DNA of 33,093 nt from contig NZ_FOIF01000023.1 in NCBI RefSeq assembly GCF_900111575.1, forward strand, positions 1 through 33,093, read 5' to 3'. Both the position numbers and the translations under genes were made by a program. Numbering within the stretch: position 1 is the stretch's first letter; every line of letters starts with the position of its first letter. This document shows positions 23,119-31,500 of the stretch, one piece after another. Below the pieces are notes generated by a model that was given only the letters and a program-made list of their open reading frames with translations, searched no databases and had not been told where the DNA came from. Origin of the DNA: Anaerobranca gottschalkii DSM 13577 (GTDB lineage Bacteria; Bacillota; Proteinivoracia; Proteinivoracales; Proteinivoracaceae).

Positions 23119-23544
23119 ATGGAAGATTTACAGTTAGCTAAAAAAGAGTTTGAAAAAGGAGAATATAGCTTAATTTTGGTAAAGAATGGAGAAGTTGTGG
23201 GGACCAGTAAAGAAAAAGGGGTAAAGGGAATATTAGAGTTTTACTTAAATCACAAAGAACTGTTAGAAGGGGCAGCGGTGGCTGATAAGCTGGTGGGTAG
23301 AGCTGTTGCAATGATTTGTCAGCAGGGGAAAGTAAAGGGATTATACACTCCCCTTTTAAGTGAAGGGGGAGAAGAAATACTACGTCAAGGAAATATTCCT
23401 TATCAAGCTGATAGAATAGTGAAAGCTATTAAAAATCGTGACAATACTGATTTATGTCCAATAGAAAAATTGACTTTAGGAGTTAAAGACAGTAGACAAG
23501 GGATTAATAAGATCTTAGAGTTTTTTCAAAATCTACCTAAGTAA
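23119..23544 (+). CDS. DUF1893 family protein
   Basis: A 141-residue soluble protein of the DUF1893 family, placed in the cytidine-deaminase-like fold group. Characteristic parts are YSLILVKNGEVVGTS, GAAVADKLVGRAVAMIC, and the end NRDNTDLCPIEKLTLG with the conserved Cys-Pro-x-Glu. Function is not established for the family. GGAGG precedes the ATG by eight bases. It is divergent from the metal importer and closed by its own terminator, so it is a single-gene transcript. The extra 20 residues at the C-terminus are typical. Confidence 0.85.
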   Translation: MEDLQLAKKEFEKGEYSLILVKNGEVVGTSKEKGVKGILEFYLNHKELLEGAAVADKLVGRAVAMICQQGKVKGLYTPLLSEGGEEILRQGNIPYQADRIVKAIKNRDNTDLCPIEKLTLGVKDSRQGINKILEFFQNLPK

Positions 23545-23559
23545 ATAAATTTTTGTTTG

Positions 23560-23583
23560 AGACCTATTCGTAGGTCTTTTTTG
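23560..23583 (+). terminator. Intrinsic terminator with UUCG loop
   Basis: AGACCTA (23560-23566), loop TTCG, TAGGTCT (23571-23577), then TTTTT. It closes the DUF1893 transcript. Confidence 0.9.
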
Positions 23584-23644
23584 TTTATTAATCAGCAAAT
23601 TTGGAAAAACTATCATAACAAAACTTACTAGGGAGAGATTTCCT

Positions 23645-25201
23645 ATGAACATATTTAAAAGATTTATTTCTAAAATAGACAGAAGAAGGACAGGAAATAA
23701 AATAACACCTAATTCAAATCCAGGAAAACCATTATATAGCAGTTTAGATAAAAATTATAATTACTTAAAAAACTTATTTAAGGATTGTGAAGATATAAAG
23801 TTTAGAAAAGTGAAAATAGGGAACACCAAATTGACAGCTATAGTCGTCTTTGTAGACGGTATGGTCAACCAAGAGAGTATAAGTAGTAATGTTATTCGGA
23901 TGTTGACCAAGATGGTCAAAGAAGGAGAGGGTATTTCACCCCAGATAGTGGAAGAAAAGTTGATTACTACTGTGGATGTTAAAATGGCGGAAAATTTTGA
24001 TGACGGGGTGGAAGGAGTATTATCTGGTGATGCATTCCTTTTAGTAGAGGGGATTGGTAAAGGATTTCTGTTAGAAACAAAATCGTGGGAAAGTAGAAAC
24101 GTTACAGAACCCATCAATGAACAAGGGATAAGGGGACCTAGGGAAGGCTTTACGGAAACTTTACGGATAAATACTTCTTTAATAAGGAGGAGAATTAAAA
24201 ATAATGATTTAAAAATACTTCATTTTAAGGTTGGTAGGATAAGTAAGACAGATGTTGCAGTCCTATATATATCTAATATTGCTTCACCTGAGGTGGTAAA
24301 TGAAGTAAAAAAAAGGATAGATCAAATTGATATCGATGCAGTGTTAGAAGCCAGTTATATAGAAGAAATAATTGAAGAAAGGACATTAACATTATTTCCA
24401 CAGATACTCAGTACTGAACGGCCTGATAGGGTAGTAGGACACCTCCTTGAAGGGAAAGTTACAGTTTTAGTAGATGGTAGCCCCTTTGCCTTAATTATGC
24501 CGGTATCCCTTCCTCAATTTTTCCATACTCCCGATGATTACTATAATCGCTATCCCTTTGCACTCCTTAGCAGAACGGTCCGTTTTTTAGCTTTCTTTGT
24601 AGCTTCTAGTTTGCCATCTCTGTACATTATAGCTGTAAGTTTTCGCTATGAAGTATTACCCCGGGATATTATTGCCCAAATAGCCCAAACTAGAACAGTC
24701 CTCCCATTTTCACCATTGGCAGAGGTTTTATTGATGGAAATCACTGTAGAGTTTCTAAGGGAAGCTTCTTTACGACTACCTGCTCCCCTTGGTCAAACTG
24801 TTGGTATTGTAGGAGCACTAGTTATAGGAGAATCGGCTATCAGGGCTAATTTAGTATCACCAATATTAGTTATAGTTATTGCCATTGGATTATTAGGTAG
24901 TTTTATAATCCCAAACTATACCATGGCTACATCACTTAGGGTATTGAGATTTATCATACTTTTGGCAACAGGGGCCTTTGGTGGATTTGGTTTTATCCTC
25001 ACCTGGATGATGGTCTTTGCCCATTTATGTAATATAGAATCCTTTGGTGAACCTTACTTAGAGCCAATAGCACCCTTTAAGGTTTCCCAACATCGGGATT
25101 TGATCTATAGAATCCCTGTTAGATGGTTGAGGAGAAGACCACAAGTAACAGCGGGAAGTAATGTTAGAAGGCAGTTGGGGGTAGAAAATGATGAGGAGTA
25201 A
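23645..25201 (+). CDS. Spore germination protein, GerA family (receptor A subunit), locus 2
   Basis: A 518-residue A subunit. The soluble N-terminal half contains IRGPREGFTETLRINTSLIR and LFPQILSTERPDRVVGHLLE with VDGSPFALIMP; about five helices follow, including GQTVGIVGALVIGESAIRANL. The tail is basic (WLRRRPQVTAGSNVRRQ). It aligns throughout with the locus 1 A subunit. GGGAGAG lies about eight bases before the ATG. It overlaps the gerB start by 14 bases, giving the standard A-B-C operon. A forespore sigma-G promoter would be expected upstream, but I could not find a convincing one. Confidence 0.94.
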   Translation: MNIFKRFISKIDRRRTGNKITPNSNPGKPLYSSLDKNYNYLKNLFKDCEDIKFRKVKIGNTKLTAIVVFVDGMVNQESISSNVIRMLTKMVKEGEGISPQIVEEKLITTVDVKMAENFDDGVEGVLSGDAFLLVEGIGKGFLLETKSWESRNVTEPINEQGIRGPREGFTETLRINTSLIRRRIKNNDLKILHFKVGRISKTDVAVLYISNIASPEVVNEVKKRIDQIDIDAVLEASYIEEIIEERTLTLFPQILSTERPDRVVGHLLEGKVTVLVDGSPFALIMPVSLPQFFHTPDDYYNRYPFALLSRTVRFLAFFVASSLPSLYIIAVSFRYEVLPRDIIAQIAQTRTVLPFSPLAEVLLMEITVEFLREASLRLPAPLGQTVGIVGALVIGESAIRANLVSPILVIVIAIGLLGSFIIPNYTMATSLRVLRFIILLATGAFGGFGFILTWMMVFAHLCNIESFGEPYLEPIAPFKVSQHRDLIYRIPVRWLRRRPQVTAGSNVRRQLGVENDEE

Positions 25202-26279
25202 AAAAAATACATATATTACAGATTTTCAATGGATTTCATTCCTTTTTTGTGTAATGGTTGGTGTTGGAGTAACAACACTACCTCGGGAACTTGTAGATGA
25301 AGTAGGAAGGGATGGGTGGATTACTATAATACTAGGTACTTTATTAGTTCTTTTTTATGGTAAAATTTGCCTTCACTATGCCCAAATGTTTCCTGAGAAA
25401 ACTTTGGCCCAATCAGTACCCTTAGTCATAGGTAAAGTACTTGGTGCTGTAATAATTATTATTTATACATTGTATACATTAATCCTCAGTGGCTTGATTA
25501 TCCGCTCTTATTTAGAGCTGATTTATATTTACTTAGATATTCAATATCCTTACTATCTCTCAGGTTTTTTACCCTTCTTTATTATTGTTTATGTCGCCCG
25601 TTGTGGATTATCCACTTTAGCAAGATTTACTGAATTGATTTTTATGTTGACAATACCCTTTACTTTCCTAATTATTTCACCTATTTGTCGTGGTAATATA
25701 ATGGAAATTTTGCCGGTATTTGAAGGGGAAGTTAAAAATATCTTTATTTCTATCCCTGTAGTTTCCTTTGTCTTTTTAGGTTTGGAAAGTATTTTAGTAT
25801 TTTATCCTTATCTTAAAAGGAAAAAAAGGGCTGTTAAAACGACCTTTTTAGCTATCAATATTGTAGGGTTATTTTATACTTTAATTTTTATAACTTCCCT
25901 TTTAGTTTTAGGAATAGAACAGGTTAAGATATTTAACTGGCCTTTTATACAAGTATTAAAAACTATGAGAGTTGCTGTTATTGAACGGATTGATACCATT
26001 TTCTTACATTTCTGGACAGTACAAGTGGTAATAGGAAGTACTATACTATACTTTGCTGGAACCTTTTCTTTAGCTAGTTTTTTTAACAAAAGGTATCATG
26101 ATATTTGGGGATTAGTGTGCTGGCCAGTGACTTATTTAGCAATTGTTTATCCTAAAAATATTTTAGAGTTAGAAGAAATAACTGGGTTGATGGTAAAGGG
26201 ATCTACTATTTTTCTCATAGCTTTGCCAATAATTTTAATAATCATTGCTAAAATTAGGGGTGTGGGTAATGAAACTTAA
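25188..26279 (+). CDS. GerB-family germination permease (receptor B subunit), locus 2
   Basis: A 363-residue membrane protein with about ten helices, the B subunit of the second receptor. The family opening is present: ITDFQWISFLFCVMVGVGV, TLPRELVDEVGRDGWITII. The middle has RCGLSTLARFTELIFMLTIP. ATG 25188 is followed at once by a second ATG; a GGGGG stretch eight to ten bases upstream can serve either. It overlaps gerA by 14 bases and gerC by 11, so translation is coupled. Confidence 0.93.
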   Translation: MMRSKKNTYITDFQWISFLFCVMVGVGVTTLPRELVDEVGRDGWITIILGTLLVLFYGKICLHYAQMFPEKTLAQSVPLVIGKVLGAVIIIIYTLYTLILSGLIIRSYLELIYIYLDIQYPYYLSGFLPFFIIVYVARCGLSTLARFTELIFMLTIPFTFLIISPICRGNIMEILPVFEGEVKNIFISIPVVSFVFLGLESILVFYPYLKRKKRAVKTTFLAINIVGLFYTLIFITSLLVLGIEQVKIFNWPFIQVLKTMRVAVIERIDTIFLHFWTVQVVIGSTILYFAGTFSLASFFNKRYHDIWGLVCWPVTYLAIVYPKNILELEEITGLMVKGSTIFLIALPIILIIIAKIRGVGNET

Positions 26280-27393
26280 TAAAATCTTAGTTATGGTTAC
26301 GGTATTTTTACTTTTAATAGGTTGTGGAACAGCTCAACAAAGGGTACTAGATGATTTGGAAATAATTTTTGGATTGGGCCTTGAACAAGGAGAAAAAGAG
26401 GGGGTATTAAAATTTACTACATTTGGGGTCACCCAAGAAGAAACTGCTAAAGAACCAGTAGTTCAGCATAATGTAGAGGGATATGGTTTTAAAAGTTTTA
26501 TCCGTAACTGGCAGTACCAAGGCCATAAGACTTTGGCTTTAGGTAAAGTACAGGTAATAGTATTTGGAAAAGAAATAGCTAATAGTGGTTTAGAAAAAGT
26601 CATATTAGAACTTCTAGAGCTCCCAGAAATAGATGTAAATACTGTTGTGGCTTATTACGATGGGGATCCTAAGGATATTTTTAGTCTTGATGTAATAGAA
26701 GAGCAGAGGGTAGCTATCTATTTAAGAAAATTACTGGAGAAAAACAGTATTAAAAATTCTATACCTAGAGTTGACTTACATACTTTAGTTACTGATCACT
26801 TTACAATAGGTAAAACTTCATATTTACCAATTCTTAAAGAGAGCAAGGATAAATCTAAAGCTATAGTGGCAGGATTGGCACTGTTGGATGATGAAGGAAA
26901 GGTAAAGGTTACACTCAATGATACAGAAACTTTGTATCTGTTACTATTAAAAGGTCATAGGGTATCATTGTTAATAGATAGTAACGTACTCATAAAAGAA
27001 GGTAAAAAGGCTAGGGTATTATTTGAAGTGACAGGAAGTAATGTAAGATTTGATACAAAGTTAGTAAAAGGGAAACCTCAAATTAATGTTAGAATAGATT
27101 GTAAAGGTACTTTAAGGAATATAGATGGGCTTCAAGGGGATTACTTTGATGAAGAAGTTTTTGACAAAATCAACAGGGAAATTTCTAAACATTTAACAGT
27201 AAAAATGCAAGAACTGATTGATAAATTACAGGAAAATGGTGTTGATCCTGTTGGATTTGGAGAGTTAGTTAGGGTAAGGCATAATAAATATTTCCAAAAA
27301 AATACTTGGGAAAAAGATTATCCCCAAATAACAATAACCAATGAAACTAAAATAAAAATCCTTAGAGCTACTAATTTAAGGAAAAAACCATAA
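26269..27393 (+). CDS. Ger(x)C-family germination lipoprotein, locus 2
   Basis: A 374-residue C subunit. ATG 26269 is preferred over the earlier open frame because the lipoprotein signal (MKLNKILVMVTVFLLLIGC, lipid on C19) then has a normal length. The body has ALGKVQVIVFGKEIANSG, SKAIVAGLALLDDEGKV and the late GVDPVGFGELVRVRHNKYF, all in the positions of Ger(x)C domains. It diverges more from the family than the locus 1 copy: the usual WDxxEL opening is replaced by GTAQQRVLDDLEIIFGLGLE. Confidence 0.9.
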   Translation: MKLNKILVMVTVFLLLIGCGTAQQRVLDDLEIIFGLGLEQGEKEGVLKFTTFGVTQEETAKEPVVQHNVEGYGFKSFIRNWQYQGHKTLALGKVQVIVFGKEIANSGLEKVILELLELPEIDVNTVVAYYDGDPKDIFSLDVIEEQRVAIYLRKLLEKNSIKNSIPRVDLHTLVTDHFTIGKTSYLPILKESKDKSKAIVAGLALLDDEGKVKVTLNDTETLYLLLLKGHRVSLLIDSNVLIKEGKKARVLFEVTGSNVRFDTKLVKGKPQINVRIDCKGTLRNIDGLQGDYFDEEVFDKINREISKHLTVKMQELIDKLQENGVDPVGFGELVRVRHNKYFQKNTWEKDYPQITITNETKIKILRATNLRKKP

Positions 27394-27402
27394 AGGATTT
27401 TT

Positions 27403-27451
27403 CCATCCCAAAGCGAATAAATATTATTGCACTTATTTTATTTTGGGATGG
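27403..27451 (+). promoter_or_regulatory. Hairpin running into the lipid-kinase ribosome site
   Basis: CCATCCCAAA (27403-27412) pairs perfectly with TTTGGGATGG (27442-27451), and part of the AT-rich interior can pair further. The last two G residues of the 3' arm are the first of the ribosome site GGAGGAA (27450-27456). No T tract follows, so it is more likely a translational or RNA-processing element than a terminator. Confidence 0.55.
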
Positions 27452-27462
27452 AGGAAATTTTT

Positions 27463-28380
27463 ATGAGGGAATTTTACTTTGTAGTTAACCCTGCATCTGC
27501 CAATGGGACTACAAAAACGGTGTGGATGGAAATAGGGGAGTATTTAAAGGGAAAAGGCATTGAATACGATTTTGCTTTTACTACTGGACCTAACCATGCA
27601 ACCCAAATTACCACTGAAGCTATTAAGAAAGGGTATAAGTGGATAGTGGCAGTAGGTGGAGATGGAACAGTCAATGAAGTAATGAACGGATTTTACATTG
27701 AAGGACAATTTACCCAAAAGGCTGCCCTTGGAATAATTTCCCGGGGAACAGGTTGTGATTTAATCAGAACTTTAGGTATTCCTAAAGAGTATCAAGGGGC
27801 AGTGGAAATTTTACAGGGAAAAAAGACTAGGGAAATCGATTTAATTAAAGTGGAGTACTTAAATTTCTGGGGTGAAAAAGAACAGCGATATTGTATTAAC
27901 ATCTCCGATGTGGGTTTAGGAGGCTATGTGGCTCAAAGGGTAAATCATACATCTAAATCCGCTGGAGGGTTATGGTCTTACTTGAGGGGAACATTGCTCA
28001 GTATTTTAAAATATAAAAATCGTCAAGGGAAAGTAATAATAGATGGACAAGAAGTGTATGATGGAAGATTTTCCTTGATAGCTGCTGCCAATGGCAAGTA
28101 TTTCGGTGGAGGGATGAAATTAGCTCCTATGGCTGAATTAGATGATGGCTATATAAGTACAATTTTATTAGGTAATATGGGTAAAGTTGAGCTATTACTA
28201 AATTTAGCAAAGGTATATGATGGTAGTCATTTAACCCATCCTAAGGTTAAGGATTACAAAGCTAAGGAAGTAGTAATTAGTTCTAATGAAAGGTTACCTT
28301 TAGAAATAGATGGAGAAAATCCTGGTTTTGGTACAGTAAAGTATTCTATTATAGAAAAAGCTATAAAAGTTATTTGTTAA
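27463..28380 (+). CDS. YegS/BmrU-type lipid (diacylglycerol) kinase
   Basis: A 305-residue soluble kinase of the DAGK/YegS/BmrU family, which phosphorylates diacylglycerol or related lipids at the membrane surface with ATP. The N-terminal domain has YFVVNPASANGTTK and the nucleotide-binding GGDGTVNEVMNGF (about 65-77), then GIISRGTGCDLIRTLGIP. The C-terminal beta domain has ISDVGLGGYVAQRVN, ANGKYFGGGMKLAPMAELDD and LEIDGENPGF. ATG 27463 with GGAGGAA seven bases upstream is preferred over a TTG 36 bases earlier. It follows germination locus 2 by about 70 bases holding a strong hairpin and could be in the same transcript. Confidence 0.9.
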   Translation: MREFYFVVNPASANGTTKTVWMEIGEYLKGKGIEYDFAFTTGPNHATQITTEAIKKGYKWIVAVGGDGTVNEVMNGFYIEGQFTQKAALGIISRGTGCDLIRTLGIPKEYQGAVEILQGKKTREIDLIKVEYLNFWGEKEQRYCINISDVGLGGYVAQRVNHTSKSAGGLWSYLRGTLLSILKYKNRQGKVIIDGQEVYDGRFSLIAAANGKYFGGGMKLAPMAELDDGYISTILLGNMGKVELLLNLAKVYDGSHLTHPKVKDYKAKEVVISSNERLPLEIDGENPGFGTVKYSIIEKAIKVIC

Positions 28381-28475
28381 AAATTTTTTATAAAAAGAAG
28401 GAATTTTGAGTTAGATGAAGAATAAATATTAAGAAAATTTAATAATAAATTATTGGGTATAAGTTTTTAGTGAAT

Positions 28476-28520
28476 AACAGCCCTTAAACATTTTATGTTT
28501 ATTGGCTGTTTATATTTTTT
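28476..28520 (+). terminator. Intrinsic terminator after the lipid kinase
   Basis: AACAGCC (28476-28482) pairs with GGCTGTT (28504-28510); inside it AAACAT pairs with ATGTTT. A TATATTTTTT tract follows. It separates the kinase from the surface-protein gene. Confidence 0.85.
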
Positions 28521-28544
28521 GAGAGGGGGGGGGAAACCTTTAAT
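28519..28544 (+). promoter_or_regulatory. Putative promoter whose spacer contains a G9 tract
   Basis: TTGAGA (28519-28524) resembles a -35 and TTTAAT (28539-28544) a -10. The 14 bases between start with nine consecutive G (28525-28533). Fourteen is shorter than the ideal 17, so loss or gain of G would change promoter strength. A G9 run is conspicuous in such AT-rich intergenic DNA. No other promoter is seen in 28381-28576. Confidence 0.4.
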
Positions 28545-28576
28545 TTTAAAAAATAGAAGGGAGGAAGATATTTTAT

Positions 28577-31500
28577 ATGAGAAAAATATTGGCATTACTA
28601 GTAATAGGTGTAATGATCTTTACAATTGTACCTAAACCTTATACTGTAACAGCGGAAGAAGGGGAAGAAAAACTAATAGTTTCTGGGACTTATCAGAAGA
28701 TAGACATGGAAAAGGGAGAAAATGATTTTTTAGAGGAAGCTTTGGTAGCTAAGAGTTTAGTCCAAAAAGACAATACAGGAATGAATTTAGAGAACTTGTA
28801 TGTAGCCAATGATGATGAGTACTGGTATATTGGTTTCGAAGGGAAATCTGACTGGGGAATGATGTATGGAATATATATAGATATCGATGGAGTACCGGGT
28901 TCTGGAGGACACTTCAATCCATGGGGTAGAAATGTACCAGTAATAGAAGATTATTATCCTGAATTTGCCATTCACGCTTGGTCCCCTGGAGGAACCAAGA
29001 AGGTAGAACCGGCTCAGTTTATAACTTGGACAGGTGAAAGCTGGGACTCTAAATCTTTGAAAGAAGTAAATGGGAAAGAAGCTAATGATGTAGAAAGTGG
29101 TTTTGTTAAATATGCAATTCCCCACGAAGTATTAGGTAATCCAGATAGTATTAGGGTGTTTCTCTTTATTGCCGGAGGAGATGGCGTACCTCAAGATGTA
29201 GTGCCAGGAGATCAACGGATTTCTACTGGTTGGATGAACGAAATAGATTTTCAATTTGACAAGTTTGTGGAAGTAAAAAGGGCAGAAAAACCAGTGGTTG
29301 AGCCTCTATATTTATCTATTGAAGGACCAAGGGAATTAAAAATTAACAAATTGAGCCATACCTTTAAAGGAGAGACCAATGGAGAAAGCTTAAAGGTTAA
29401 TGATGTGGAAATTCCTTTAATAGAAGGAACATTTGAAGTAGAAGTAATGTTGATGGAAGGGGAAAATGAGTTTGTGTTTTTAGCAATTAGGGGAGAAGAG
29501 GAAAAAGAGGAAAAAATAACAGTTTGGGTCAATACAGAACCGGTAACTATAGAAATTATTCAACCTATAGAAGAAATTACTACCAGCCAACCATTGATTG
29601 AAATCATTGGAAAAACCAATGGAGATCAAGTGTTGATCAATGGACTAGAAGTTCCCCTTAATGAAGATGGAGAATTCCGTTATAATGTTGCCTTAATAGC
29701 CGGCGAAAATATTATAACGATCCATGCTTCCAATAGATACGGCTCAGCAGTTAGTCAATTAGTAAAGGTTATATATGAGAAACCTCAGACTAAAATTATT
29801 ATCGACGGCAATATAGATGAAGCTTATGGTGAACCGGTGGCCATAGATCCTAAGGGAGATATGAAACAACCAGATTTAGATTTGCACCGCTTATTTGTAA
29901 CCGATGATAGTAACTTCTGGTATATAGGTTTAGATTCATATCTAACAAATTGGGGAGTAACCTATGGAATTTATATTGATACCGACAATGTTAAAGGATC
30001 TGGTGGAACTACTGATCCATGGGGAAGAAAAGTAGGGGCTGTGGAAGAACATCTTCCTAACTTTATCCTATACATTTGGAGAAATGGTGATGGTACCATT
30101 AATACTCCTCAGCTTTGGAAGTGGAATAATGATAAGTGGGAGATGACTGAGTTAGATTTAGCCGGTGGTGCAAGTTTTTATAGTCCAGAAAATGAGTTTA
30201 TGGAGTTTGCTATTCCTAAAGTGGTTTTGGGCAATCCAGAATTTATTAACCTCATAGCCTTTACTACTGGAGGAGATGGAATAGCTCAAGATACCACACC
30301 ATCAGATCCAGCTGTAGAACAGGAAGAGCCTATTTGGGGAGCAATTGAACCCACTATTTTATCGGCCTTTGTTAAGGTGGAAGAAACAGTGGCAGGGGCA
30401 TTGTCCTTAGTTGTAGAAGCACCTGAAGATGGGTTATTGACTAATAAAAAGCAAATTAGTGTTAAAGGCCAGACAAATGGAGATAGGGTTTATGTAAATG
30501 ATAGTTTAGTGGAAATAGGGGAAAACGGTAGATTTATTTTCCATTTGACATTAAAAGAAGAAGGAGAACATCAAGTAATTATCAAAGCAGTTAGGGGTGT
30601 AGAGGAATTAACAGTTACTAGAAAAATCTTTGCTGATTTCACTCCACCTCTGTTAGAAGTAACAACACCTACTAAGGATATGGAAGTTGATTCTCAAGAT
30701 TTTACTGTAAAAGGAAAGGTAGAAATAGGAGCAATCCTTTATGTCAATGGTGAGGAAACTGAGTACGATTCTGATGGAAACTTTGAAAAGACCATACGCC
30801 TTATTAGTGGGGTTAACCAGGTAATAATTAGGGCAGTAGATAAAGCTGGCAATATAACTGAAAAGACTTTTAAAATCACCTTTAAAGCTGCTACATCAGG
30901 TCCTACTACCATCAAAGTTGATGGAATAAATGACTTCCCACCCGATACTGTTGTAGGGACTTCACCGGCAGGAAGTATGTCAGAACCCCATCTAGATCTT
31001 CGGAACTTTTATGTAACCGATGATAACCAGTATTGGTATTTTGGTTTTGATGCTTACTTAAAAGGTGATTTCGGGAAGGCTTATGGTATTTATATTGACA
31101 TCGATGGCAAGAAAGGATCTGGTGGAACTACCGATCCTTGGGGTAGAAAGGTAGCTGCTACTGAAGAACATCTACCTGAATACATTATCTATGTTTGGTA
31201 TGATTCAAGGGGATTACAAAATGCCCAATTTATCACCTGGACAGGTAATGGCTGGGATTACAAACAGCTTGTGGATATTGGAGGAAAACAAGGGCACAGC
31301 GAAAACTTCATTGAATACGGGGTTCCTAAACTGTTATTAAATAATGTCCAATCCTTCAATGTAATTCTCTTTACTGTAGGAGGAGATGGTACAGGACCTC
31401 AAGATTCAGCTCCTAAGTGTCCAGCTATAACCTGGAGTGAGCCAAAGTGGAACATTGAAGAGAAAGTTGTTTTAAGTAATTTTGCTAAAGTTGAAGGAAG

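Noticed and set aside
23591-23620. Sigma-G-like -10 (CATAACA) upstream of germination locus 2
   Set aside because: The -35 is not recognisable at the right spacing and the site is very close to the ribosome site.
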